From: Nilaparvata lugens
Taxonomy: Eukaryota; Arthropoda; Insecta; Hemiptera; Delphacidae
DNA length: 64,000 bases
Direction: 5' to 3'
Assembly (NCBI RefSeq): GCF_014356525.2
Contig: NC_052504.1
Coordinates: 62,265,086 to 62,329,085 of the forward strand
Below, one piece after another: positions 24,311 through 35,193 of this stretch. Position 1 is the stretch's first letter. Each line of letters begins with the position of its first letter. The notes below the pieces were generated by a model that saw only the letters and a list, made by a program, of their open reading frames with translations, was not told where the DNA came from and did not search any database. The translations under genes were made by a program, and so were the position numbers.

Positions 24311-25137
24311 ATCCATTTCAATCAATTAATCTGATAAATTCAATTCTTTTTGATATTTTTGTTACTTACTCGAAATTCTGCATGAATAAAATTATCATTT
24401 TCACATAACCCCTAGTATGTTTATTCTAAATTAAGGCTTAAAGCAGTTATATACTACTGTCTATTGTTTTTATCTGAATTGTATGTGTCTATCAATGAAT
24501 AAATAAATAATCCTCCTGTTCATAGCCTATGAATACTGCTTAGTTGACCAAGTACATTCCCAGCTTTACTCACTTCTAAAATTAGATATGTTGAAGAAAG
24601 TAATTTCAAATTTGGTTTAAAAAAAACTTCAATTTTCTCAGCTCAGTGATGAATAAATTATGAGCTCAAAATCGTATTACTTGCATCGAATGACAATTAT
24701 ACATTACTATAAATATAATTTTGTTTTAAGATTATACAGTCCCTTGAAATAATTGCAGCGACGTGAGGGCATCTGCCCTTTTTCTCCTAACAGAACCCTC
24801 TTTTTTCTACCTGCCTTGGACTCAGGGTCTCATGTAGATGCTCGGTTCAAATTGCGTTCGGGTTTGTAACATTTGTCACAGTACCAGGACCTTTTGTCCA
24901 TAGTAGGTTAGTAGTATATAGGAAGTCCTGACAGTACAGTATCATCGAGCTTAAAAATAATAAGATCTGGAAATACTAATGATTGAGCCAGCAGTGGTTT
25001 GCTTAGTTTGACAATCAATCCTCAACTTCCTGCCAACCTGAAGAATGCAGTAAAGCATCTTTGCATGCTTTTAAAAAATGTTTCTTGCTGCTACAACCCA
25101 AATAGATAAGTTGAAATAGAATGAAGATATTTATTCA
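24311..25137. other. AT-rich intron sequence, no gene seen
   Basis: I see no coding segment or recognisable repeat apart from short AAAT runs near 24498. This may include eroded Penelope sequence upstream of the endonuclease. Confidence 0.4.
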
Positions 25138-25492
25138 TTGACCGAGCGAAGTGAGGTCTAAGATTCAAGTCGACGATTTTGCATTTCTCTTTATCTATGT
25201 TTATTGTTTTTATGCTTATATTTATGTGCTGCATTCACGGCAAAACGCAGCAATAGATTAACATGAAATTTGACAGGTATGCTTTTTTTTTTAATTTCAC
25301 GTTGACGTATCGCTTATTGTTTTTGAAGGGACGGATTCAAGGATCCAAAGGTTCAAAGGACCCGACACATCAACCGAAGCTTATTGTGTTCCCAAGTAGT
25401 ATGTTAGTTAGGCAAACCAATACCTGTGTTCTTCACAAGAACCAGGAGTTTCCCCTATACTAACATCCCATCCATCACCCGGTTGCTTGTTA

Positions 25493-26220
25493 GGCCCCCC
25501 ATCCACTTACAGTTCGAACTGCAGTTCTCGACTGCAGTCAGAACTGTGAACGGTGGACTGTGGACTGTTGAAAAATGTTCACGACAGTATGGACTGCAGT
25601 CGCGGACCGCAGGCCGTTCAGTGGCATGGTAGTCGTGGTCAGTCTTCCGGGTGTTTTGCCGTAGGTGTGTACTTTGTAATTTCGTTTTGTGGCTGTAGGA
25701 AAAGTGCATTTTAAGTTCTTATCGTATGTGAAGTTAAAGTGCAATGTCTACGTTTGAAGATTTGGCAGCATACGCTGTAATAGCAGTAGCTATTAAAAAA
25801 AAGAAACAAAGGCATCAAATGTGGAAAAAAGAATGGCTTCAGAGCAAGCCATTTCCTAAACTCCTCTATAAACTGTAAAAGATTATCCTTCGACCAACTG
25901 GCCATGATTGGCACGTCACAAACAAAACAATGCGCAACCACCAAACGCTCACCACACAATGACGCATGAGGGCGACACGGAGCAGCTGAGCTAGCGCATG
26001 CACATATCTCGCAGCTTGGACTGTCGACTGTGGCCTGTCACTGGAGCCTCCACTAACTAGCAGTTCCGCCTGCAGTCCGATCGTTGAACTGTCGCACCGT
26101 GCAGCAGTTGACAGTCCAACGATCCACCTGCCGGATTCCCCATCCACTTACAGTTCTAACTGCAGTCCCAGACTGTCTCAGTCCGGGACTGCAGTTAGAA
26201 CTGTGAGTGGATGAGGGGCC
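25493..26220 (+). mobile_element. PIF/Harbinger-like DNA transposon, internally deleted, 728 bp
   Basis: The terminal inverted repeats are GGCCCCCCATCCACTTACAG at the left and, read inverted, GGCCCCTCATCCACTCACAG at the right. TTA flanks both ends (25490-25492 and 26221-26223), the 3-bp target duplication of PIF/Harbinger elements. The right end (about 26137-26220) is itself a near-perfect palindrome built from the terminal repeat. A short N-terminal transposase-like peptide is retained. Confidence 0.75.
25744..25878 (+). pseudogene. Possible N-terminal fragment of a Harbinger transposase
   Basis: A 44-codon frame, MSTFEDLAAYAVIAVAIKKK then HQMWKKEWLQ, starts 251 bp inside the Harbinger-like element and stops at 25876-25878. 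Acidic N-termini followed by a Lys/Arg run and a W-x-x-x-W-L segment occur at the start of many HARBI1-like transposases. The catalytic DDE domain is absent, so the peptide is inert as a transposase. The identification rests on position inside the element and weak sequence style. Confidence 0.45.
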
Positions 26221-26274
26221 TTAAAGTCCTGTGTGATAATATGCTTGGCAGTCTCTTCAGACTGATTGGTCCTC

Positions 26275-27150
26275 GTGACCTACGTGAGTTCCGCTAAGGA
26301 AGGGGTGGCCAAGTTGCCTCTAGGGCGCCCGGCCACCCTTGTCTCAGCCTCTTGACCCACATTTGTGCCTGGAGTTCCACCCATCTCTGGTCTCTTGGGG
26401 TTTTCTTTTTGCCCCACCGAAACTCTGCTGGGTCAGAAGCCTCACATCTCCCAAGAAGTTTTGTCTGAATGGCCGCCCTTCTGTGAGAAATGGTGTTTTG
26501 GTCTCTCCACCCACAAAATCGTGACCTACGTGAGTTCCACTCCTGGCTTCTTTAAAGGTCCTTCCGCTGAAGGAGGGGTCACCAAATTGCCTCTAGGGCA
26601 CCTGGCCACCCTTGACTTAGCCTCTTGACCTAAATTTCTGGCTCTAAATTTTGTGAAATTACGCAGGAATTTTTCAGTTAATGGTAATTTGCGTTTAATA
26701 TCTTTCATTTTTATTATGTTTTTCAACTGTCAAAATTTTAAATTTTCAGTTTTTATTGTTTTTGAGTGAAAATGGACTAAATTTTAGAAATGTGAAATCA
26801 TAACCCTATTTTGGACTTTTAAAATGTTATCTAAATTTGGAGGAAAATAGTACAAGGAGTATCCTTAGTTTTTCTCTCCCAAACAGTGCTTCTTTGTAAA
26901 AACTATAAATGAATAAAATTTGTACCTGGAGTTTCACCCATCTCTGGTCTCTTGGGTTTTTCTTTTTGCTCCTCCGAAACTGCCCTGTTGGGGCAGATCC
27001 CGTGGGTTCGAAGGCAAGGCAACTTCTGTATTTGCCTTGAGGTCCATTTTAGTCGCCTCCTACGACAAGCATGCATACTGTGGGTGAATTCTGGTTTTCA
27101 ACCCATTCTTGCGTACGATGATCCACTCAAAGCTCCCCCAACTCACAGGG
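26275..27150 (+). repeat. Duplicated GC-rich blocks, SINE-like or unknown repeat
   Basis: The block 'acctacgtgagttcc' ... 'ttgcctctagggc' ... 'agcctcttgacc' occurs at 26279-26355 and again, with an extra stretch, at 26523-26632. A second block ('cacccatctctggtctcttg', then 'ttctttttgc') occurs at 26375-26437 and 26937-26997. The last part contains ggttcgaaggc, which weakly resembles a pol III B box, and 'tagtcgcctcctacgacaag'. I cannot name the family. Confidence 0.5.
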
Positions 27151-27645
27151 GGCACGTCGACGTATATACAAGGTTTTTGAAAATTTTGTATATCAAGGAT
27201 AATATAAAAGAAAAAAGAGGCTCCAATATTATAGTTACATACTATTTTTCATACTCCAATATTAGAGTAAAAATCAGACTATAAAATTCTCCATTATAAT
27301 CAGCTGTCGAGAGGATTATATATTGCATTCAATGACGCATGCAATTCAATATCTCAATGTACCTTATTGAAAACACAGCTGTTGTGTGGACTATTAGTTG
27401 CATGCAATGAGGCTTGCAAGTAGTTGATAACTTGAAGTAGCATAGTACTTTCGCCCGACTTTTCTCTTCTTTCAACTCGGTAAGCTTTTGATGATAGCAG
27501 CATAGCTATACACCGATATCTCGCCGACACGACAGGACAGGACAGGACAGAATTTACTCTGATTGATAGTATTAGAGAAGACTGTGGTTTATAACTGCGC
27601 GAGGTCTACTGTTCACAGAACTACTAGTTACCTAGTAGCCTTTAA

Positions 27646-28257
27646 TTGACCGAGCGAAGTGAGATCTAAGATTCAAGTCAACGGTTTTGCATTTCTCTTT
27701 ATATGTTTATATTTATTTTCCGCATTTACGGTAAAACGCAGCAACAAATTTTCATGAAATTCAACAGGTATGCTCTTTTTTTAATTTCGCGTCGACGTAT
27801 ATAAGGTTTTTTGGAATTGTGTATTCCAAGGATAATACAAAAGGAAAAAAAGTCTCCTTCAAACCCCAATATTACCGTAAAAATCAGACTATAGTTTTAT
27901 TCATCATACATCAGCTGTCGAGTGGATTATTCATTGCATGCGATGAGGCATGCAATTAATATCTCAATGTTGCTTGGTAAAAAATCAGCTGTCGTGTGAA
28001 CTATTAATTGCAAGCAATGAGGCATGCAATTGATAACTAGAAGTAGCATATTATTTTCTCCCGTCTTTTCTCTGCTTTCAACTCGGTAAGCTTTTGATGA
28101 TAGAAGCTTAGTTGTCTACAACAAACAGTCATTAGATGTTTACACACCGATATCTCGCCGACACTTCAGGAAAGGACATAATTCACTCTGAAGGACAGTA
28201 TTAGAGCCGGCTTTGGTTTATAACTGCGCGAGGTCTACTGTTCACAGAGCTACTAGT
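27646..28257 (+). repeat. 'accgag' repeat, copy 2, complete, about 612 bp
   Basis: It begins ttgaccgagcgaagtgagat and ends ggtctactgttcacagagct with a short 'actagt'. It follows copy 1 after only 16 bp, so the copies are head to tail. This is the best full-length reference for the family in the window. A short ACAGG run sits just before it, in the end of copy 1 (27531-27551). Confidence 0.8.
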
Positions 28258-28258
28258 A

Positions 28259-28673
28259 ATTGACCGAGAGCTGTGAGGTCTATGCTTTAACTCGGATTTT
28301 CTTTCGTCTGTCTGTAACGCATTTACGGCCAAACGCGTTGATAGAATTCTATGAGATTTGGCAGGAATATCCCTTTTTTAACTGCGCGTCAATTTATACA
28401 CAATTTTTTCTTGAAATTCTGCATTTTAAGGATAATATGAAAGAAAAAGAAATTTCCTCTGATATCACTATATATCATACTACTACTAAATTATACATCC
28501 AATCTGAAGATAGGATTGATCAGACTATGAAATTATTCATAATCAATCAGCTGACGAGTGGATTAATCCTTGCATGCATTACACAGATGTCTGGAGAAGC
28601 CGGTGAACAGGTGACACCAGATACTTGTGGATCAGGAAACTGCGTGAGGTCTACTGTCCACAGAACTACTAGT
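28259..28673 (+). repeat. 'accgag' repeat, copy 3, diverged
   Basis: It starts attgaccgagagctgtgagg and ends ggtctactgtccacagaact. It lacks about 200 bp of the middle of copy 2 and has many substitutions ('gtaacgcatttacggccaaa'). It is therefore an older or different subfamily in the same tandem block. The 152-codon frame at 28260-28718 across it is chance. Confidence 0.75.
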
Positions 28674-28934
28674 TTGTATGTGCATAACTTGTTCCAACTC
28701 ATGAAAGTGGTAGACTAAACGGTGGTAAGTGGTAATAAGGCTTAGGAGATCTTGTAGAGTTGGGCTGAAACAAAGTCCATAATTTATAATATTCTGAATC
28801 TGAAGTATTTTCTCTCAAGCATTTCATGACAGACTTCATAGGCTTTTCATTGAATTGAAAGATAGTTGGATTAAGATAATTTTCTAGTATTATTATGGTG
28901 ATAATCTCCTCTATGAGATAATTCGTTAGCTCAC

Positions 28935-29169
28935 CTTAAGGGTATCTTTTTGTATTTCAAGAGTAGCTATCGTTCCCCCTCCCCCTCCTCCGGGGTCCTG
29001 GGGGCCTTCGGCGTTGTCGCTGGTCGAAATGTCCGAGGCGAAGTCACACGTGACTATGGGGATGGGTGGTGGCTTACTTTCTATGGGTATTGGCACTGGA
29101 GAATTGGAGTTTCTGTCGACAGGACTTGTGACGGACGGTGGCGCTGGGTGCTTCGCCTCGGGTCGGGCC
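28935..29169 (-). CDS. GPCR exon: start of intracellular loop 3
   Basis: The minus-strand acceptor ttgttacag is followed by G, which completes the Arg codon begun in the TM5 exon (AG|G). The donor is AAG|gtgagc. The 235-bp exon encodes RARPEAKHPAPPSV, a Pro/Ser-rich stretch with PPPIPIV, a run of six Gly (PGGGGGGTI), and ends LEIQKDTLK in phase 0. Low-complexity Pro and Gly runs are common in long third intracellular loops of insect amine receptors. Both junctions fit their neighbours exactly. The GC-rich composition contrasts with the introns. Confidence 0.87.
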
Positions 29170-31382
29170 CTGTAACAACACCACAAACAACAACTTTGAA
29201 GCCAAATTAAAAATTTCTGCTAAAGAAAATAGTTCCGGGCTCATTGGTATTATTGTGCCAAGCTAGCGTGTCAAACTATTGCTAGTACTTGCACATCTCC
29301 ATTCAAACGATTTTCACATTTTAATCTTATGAGGAGGACTAGAAACAAACTTCTTATTTCACAAACAAACTCTTGTCAGCTAGCATGCTCACTTCCTACA
29401 AAATAGTTTAATTATGGATATAATTATAATTATAATTATAATTATATTAGAAACACGTAGCCAGTAATATTATTCATTTATTTTAATCATTCACTTGATA
29501 ATGATATAATTGTCGAAACATGTCGTAAGTAAACAATTTAAAAAAAGTACTTAGATTTTTATTCCTTTCTATTCTAGTATAATAATATTATGTTAAACAT
29601 TCAAATTGATTTTGATAATTAATTATCTTTTTTGGGATGTGGATCCATTTCTGATTCATTGTGATTATGGCTTTAATTTTGTATTTATGAAATCAAGTTA
29701 TAACTTACAACATCAATTTGTGACAGCAGAACTGCTTCAAATATTGATGAATATTCTTTTCAACAGATAATGAGTAGCAGCAGCAATTCTGCATCCCTCC
29801 ATGTACTTGAAGGAGAAAATTCACAATTCTGATATATTCTACTAAGAACACAATATGACAATATGAGTTTTTTTCTTACTATATTTCAACATTATACAAT
29901 ACACATTTTTAAGTTATTTTTCACTTAAATTTCAGGTTTTAATCTCAAACAATCCGAAAGCTGAATTCGATCGAAAATTAAAAATTATCTCTACATAGTA
30001 TAGTATTCAATAATTAATCCACAATTTCATATGATCGGGTGTTCGATTATTGAGTTTAATCGCGAGGAATAATAATTTCAGTTTTACAACATAGGAGAAG
30101 AGAAAGATTTGGTAGGAAGAACAGAATAGGTATACAATCTTTATCAACTAAATCCAGAAAAATTGATTAGATAGGAGTTGATTTGAATGCTCATAAGTTC
30201 AGTAACTTAATGAAACGAAACGCTTTCTCCCGGGAATGATAAACTGATTAGAAAAGAATAATTCAGCCTGTTTTCTGTTAATTATTCATGTTTCACTTTA
30301 TTATAGAATTTATTCGATGTCTTAGACCTAAAAGAGTGTTTACTCCAAGGGAATTATCACAATCGCCTACCCCACAAAATATTTACTTGATATTCAAATA
30401 GCAGGGTAATTGAAAAGGTCGACGAGTCTGATGGATAAAATTGTTGAGTATCTCAGTACATCCAACTCTAGTCGTGTTGTTTGTCGGCAGAGTTGCAACT
30501 TTGAAAAAAGTTTCAAGCCACAAGACACAACTCTGCATAACACAGAGTGGGAACTATCACGCTAGCCGAGTTTTGTATGATGAAAAAACTTGAATGTGAG
30601 TCTGAAAATAAAGAGGAAGATAAGAGATGCTGGAGACAACTTGGAAAAGCGAAAGATTCCACAAGGATGGAGCTTCATGAATTTGATATGAAACTGGAAA
30701 CTTTAATACAAGACGTCAAGTTATGACAGATAACAATGTATTCGGCTCTTTGACTGTTAGTGAATCATCGAATTCCCCTTTAGATATATACTTTGTGATG
30801 GCAGAATGCTTTTAGGATAAGGAACTCTTTGTATTTCATCATAATATATTGTATGGCGGATAAGAGATATCGAAATTGGTTTGAAGCATTTAGAGACATT
30901 TTTGACATTATGCTTATCCATGAACCACAAGAAGGAATTATTTTGTTGTTCAAAATTAAGCAACAGTATAACTAACAGATAGATTGAGTCATCGTTTTGA
31001 AGTGTTTGCCATTAGTCGTTTAACTATAAATTCACATAAACTGGAATAATATCAGTATAAAATATTAATGAATGTAACTGATCTCAATGTAAGTCAGTAT
31101 CATACGATTTCTTGAGGGTCATCAACGTTAACTACTAAATTCGTTGAATATTACAACGTTCGACCCGAAAAAATGTTTTCAATTTTCAACTTAACATCGT
31201 TCAAAGTTGACAGTTTTACAAAGTATAGATTTCATTACTTTGAATTCAAAATGGAATATAAATAATAAATTCTATCTAAGTTGTAGAAAATCAACTGAAT
31301 ATGAAATTTTACTTCAATATGAACCATCCAAAAAATGTTGTTCTCACCCTCCTTGAACCACTCAGCAATAATCTTAGAATAT
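29170..31382. other. Intron sequence, no gene seen
   Basis: AT-rich sequence in the 7.5-kb intron. A short TAATTA microsatellite lies at about 29417-29446. No supported coding frame or recognisable element was found. Confidence 0.55.
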
Positions 31383-31650
31383 TTTACCGAGCGAAGTGAG
31401 GTCTAAGATTCAAGTCGACGGTTTGGCATTTCTCTTAATGTTTAAATGTTCATATGTTTATATGTTGCGCATTTGCGGCGAAGCGCGGTAATAGATTTTC
31501 ATTAAATTTGACAGGTATTTCCTTTTTTAATTGCGCGTCGACGTATATACAAGGTTTTTGGAAATTTTGCATTTCAAGGATAATATAGAAGGGAAAGGAG
31601 CCTCCTTCATACGCCAATATTAGAGTAAAAATAATTTACTATAGAATTAT

Positions 31651-34600
31651 AATAATAATAATAATAATAATAATAAAAGCTTAATTTACATTCATTAATT
31701 GAACAAAAGCCTCTCTTTATGAGGTAATTGTGGTTGGCAAAAATTTTCGAATATTTACAGATTTACAATTGTATTTAAATTTGTCTCGTAATCATTGTCT
31801 GGGGCTTCTTCTAGATTGCTATAATAATTTATAACTTTTCCACTATTTTACTCCAAAGTTGCCTGTCTCGTGCAGTGGTTGCCCAAGCATCTCCTACTCT
31901 CTGGCACAGCTCGTCCTTCCATCGTATTGGTGGCCGTCCTCTGCTCCTGGTCCTGTCTCGTGGAACCCATTCAGTGCAAATTCTGGTCCAGCGGTCTTTA
32001 TCCATTCTCACGACGTGGCCTGCCCATTTCCACTTTAATACGTGAGCCTCTTTCTGAAGATACTTTACGCGCATTCTTCCTAGTATTTCGGTGTTTCAGA
32101 CGAATACGAAGAATACTACGTAGCATTTTTGTTTGAGTAGTTTCTAGTTTCTTGTCCAAGTACTCGGTGAGTGCCCATGTTTGCCCTCCATATAATATCG
32201 CAGGATATATGCACATGGTCAATGCTTTAGCTTTAAGAGTGTTGGAATAGTCACCCTTAAATATTCTTCTCAACGACCAATACTTCTCCCATGACTTATC
32301 AAACCTGTGCTTGACTTCTTTGGATGCTCTGTTTGTGAAAGACAATATTTTACCTAAATATTTGTAATCCTCCACATAATCAATGTTGCCACAGTTTACT
32401 TCAATCCTAGTTCTTTCGGAATTTGTCATTAACCTCGTTTTCTGAGCGTTTAGGTGTAAAGCCCATCACTGAGCGTTAAGCCCATCACTTCACTAGCGTC
32501 AATCAGTTCCATGAGCATTCCCTTCATTTCCTCAGCGCTCTCTGACACCAACATTACGTCATCCGCAAATCTTAGATTCGACAGTTTTCTTCCATTGATT
32601 CGGAGTCCCTTTTCCTCCCAGTTCAATCTGCGGAATATGTACTCTAAGCAGGAATTGAAGATGAGTGGGGAGAGTGGGCAGCCTTGCTTCAGTCCTTTTT
32701 CGATTTTTATGTCTTTTCCTCGTCCCTCCAGCTCTACATAGATTACTGTATTTTCATATAAACTCTTGATTACTTCTATGTAGTTTATGTCGATGCCAGA
32801 CTCCTCTAGGGCATCCCACATCCTGCTGTGATTGAGACTATCAAACGCCTTGTGGAAATCCACAAGACCTAGGTAGAGTGGTATGTTGTATTCGATGGCT
32901 TCCTCTATGATCTGATTTGCAGTTTGAAGATGGTCAGTTGTGGAGTATCCTGGTCTGAATCCTGCTTGCTCGGTGGGGTGGTTTTCGTATATTTTATTCA
33001 ACAATCTGTTCTTTATTATTGAAGCGAATAGCTTATAAATTACTGAGGGGAGAGTGATTGGTCTATAGTTTTTTATATCCAGTCTTGATCCTTTTTTGAA
33101 CAATATAATTACTTTATTTTTTCTCCATGCTGAAGGTATTGATTTTTCGCGCAGGATTTTGTTGAATAACAATTTAAGGGGTTGCAGGAGTTCTTCTATT
33201 CCTATTATCAATGATTCGCTTGTTATTCCGTCCTCGCCAGGTGCTTTTCCTTTCTTTTGGCTTTTTATAGCATTTATTATTTCTGCCTCTATTATCTCCA
33301 AATCTTCAGAATCACTGCCGTTTGTTTGTTGATTTTCAATCACTTGTTGGATTTCATGTGTGTTGTCCCTCTTATATAATTCTTTATAGAACTCCGAGAC
33401 GTGATCTATGATTTGATTTCTTGCCGTTGTGATGCCATCATCAGTATTTAATTTAGCGATCCATTTTGCTTTTGTAGTACTCAGTTCTTGATTTATCTTT
33501 TTAGTTGACCCAGTCGTCAACATGACTGAATTTATTACATCCTCTTCAAAATCCTTTATCTCTCTCCTGATTCTTCTTCTATGAAGAAGATTTCTTCTTC
33601 TAAGATTTCTGTGCTCTTCCTTTTCCTCTTCTGTCTTTGATACAATCCTGTTCAACCTCTCACGTTCTTCAATCAATTCCATTGTTTCAGATGAGATTCT
33701 TTTGCTTCTTCTTTTTCTACACTGCGCTCTTTTAGATTTGTTGAAAGCTACTCTAATAGATTGTACGATACAGTTATATATTTCCTCCATACTTCTATTT
33801 TGGGATATGTTTTGTTTTCTAATCTCTTCAGTTAAATTTTCAACATATCTCTCATAACATGTCTGATCCAATCTTGTGATTTTCTGTTTAATAAAGAACC
33901 TTCTCCTATGTAATTTTAGTTCACTCATCAGCAATATGTGGTCGGAGTCGTATTTGAATGTTTCAATCACTCTTAGGTTTCGGACAGGGCTATTATTCTC
34001 CTCCACCATGAAATAGTCGAGCTCGTACAGACCTCCAGATGGGGATTTCCACGTCCATTTCTCTTCTATGTTCCCGCTAAAGAGCGTGTTCACTACTATA
34101 AGATTCTTACTCTGAGCAAAGTCCAACATCATCTCCCCTCTCTCGTTTCCGATGCTAGCTTCCCCATTACTATTTCTCGCTACCTGTGCATTAAAATCTC
34201 CCATGAGGATAAGCCTTTCTCCTGTTTGCTTCTGGATTATTGCCTCTTCTATTGACTCATAAAAACTGTTTATTTCTTCTTCGGTACTGTCAGATGTGGG
34301 TGCGTGAACTTGTATAATCATGAGCTTGTTGTTTCCAATTGATATTTTGATGTATGCAATTCTATCCGAAACAGGTTCAAACTCAGCAATGCCTTTAATA
34401 ATATTTTTGTTGACAAAGAAGCCAACTCCTCTATTTCTTCTTGTGGCTGCTGAGTGACAGAATACATGCCCACTATTTCGCTCCCCTATTCCTTCATAGC
34501 TTCTTCTGATCTTTGCTAAGCCTAACACATCACATTCAATTTCATTCATTGCTTGTTCAAGCTCCATAATTTTCTCTTCCCCTAGAACTGACCTCGCGTT

Positions 34601-35037
34601 GTATGTGCCAATGTGTATAACTTTATATTTTGTATTTGAGCTGTTCCTTCCGTATTTCTGAATAGATTCGGTCCTATTTTCCCTCTGTATCTGCTATGTG
34701 GTATCTTTTTCGGTCTTTTGACTTTCCTCCTTGTTTTCCACCGGTTTCTCAACAAAGTTTTTTCCTTGAGTTGAGGGTCTCTGTTCACTCACTTTTCTCC
34801 CTTCATCATGCGCCTCGCTGGGTTTGGTGAGGTAACTCTCTATGCTTCTATTCCCTTCCGCTTTTCTCCCTTTCTTTCCAGTTTGCTTTCCATGGAATTT
34901 CTTGTTTTCCTCTTCTAGTATCCTTGGAGACGACTCCTCACTTCTAGCCCGCTTAGCTGTCTTGACCTCTTGTTTATCCAGGTCTTCAAGTGAATACAAT
35001 TTTCCGTCGATTTATATTATTCTATTATTCCGTCGAT
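31651..35037 (-). mobile_element. RTE-clade-like LINE, nearly full length, 3.39 kb
   Basis: A minus-strand LINE flanked by a perfect 13-bp target duplication, actatagaattat (31638-31650 and 35038-35050). Its 3' end carries a TTA microsatellite tail (seen as TAA repeats at 31648-31676), typical of RTE-type elements. It encodes one long protein with an N-terminal charged region, an AP-endonuclease, an RT and a C-terminal tail with the 'WAGHVVR' motif. The insertion is in receptor intron sequence. Confidence 0.9.
31829..34999 (-). pseudogene. RTE-like endonuclease and reverse transcriptase, one nonsense codon and two frameshifts
   Basis: The reading frame starts at MYSLEDLDKQEVK (34999) with a Lys/Glu-rich region. 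One TAG (34694-34696) interrupts it, and the same frame then continues without a stop to 32450. The endonuclease has IGTYNARSV, ILMGDFNAQV, TWKSPSGGLYELDYF and YDSDHILLMSE. The RT has NYRPITLPSVIYKLF, LVDFHKAFDSLNH, GLKQGCPLSPLIFN and the RFADDV catalytic box. A short local duplication ('agcccatcactgagcgttaa') near 32455 shifts the frame. The C-terminal tail continues in 32429-31998 and, after another frameshift near 32050, in 32074-31829 with KWKWAGHVVRMDKDRW. The few lesions indicate a fairly recent copy. Confidence 0.88.
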
Positions 35038-35193
35038 ACTATAGAATTATTCATCATAAATCAGCTGACAAGTGATTACACAGATGTGTGGAGAAGACAG
35101 TCTATCGCTGTATTTCCATAAGGTCTATAGTTTCAATCAGGTACTTGTGGATGAGAATACTGCATGAGGTCTACTGTTCACAGAACTACTAGT

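Larger units (their letters stand above)
25311..27153. mobile_element. 1.84-kb composite insertion inside repeat copy 1
   Basis: The insertion is flanked by acgttgacgtat (25299-25310) and acgtcgacgtat (27154-27165), a 12-bp duplication with one mismatch at the point where the host repeat is interrupted. It contains a Harbinger-like element (25493-26220) and a region of duplicated GC-rich blocks (26275-27150). The carrier element's class is not clear. Confidence 0.6.
25138..27629 (+). repeat. 'accgag' repeat, copy 1, split by an insertion
   Basis: The left part (25138-25310) starts ttgaccgagcgaagtgaggt, and the right part resumes at 27154 with acgtcgacgtat and ends at ggtctactgttcacagaact. 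The two parts together match copy 2 (27646-28257). The family is unknown to me. It is non-coding and AT-rich with conserved blocks such as 'atcagctgtcgag' and 'gatatctcgccgacac'. Confidence 0.8.
31383..35193 (+). repeat. 'accgag' repeat, copy 4, split by an RTE-type LINE
   Basis: The left half (31383-31650) begins ttttaccgagcgaagtgagg. The right half (35038-35193) carries 'atcataaatcagctgac' and ends ggtctactgttcacagaact. The break falls at actatagaattat, which occurs on both sides of the LINE. Confidence 0.85.

Noticed and set aside
28260..28718. 152-codon plus frame as a gene
   Set aside because: It spans a diverged copy of a non-coding dispersed repeat and has no domain.
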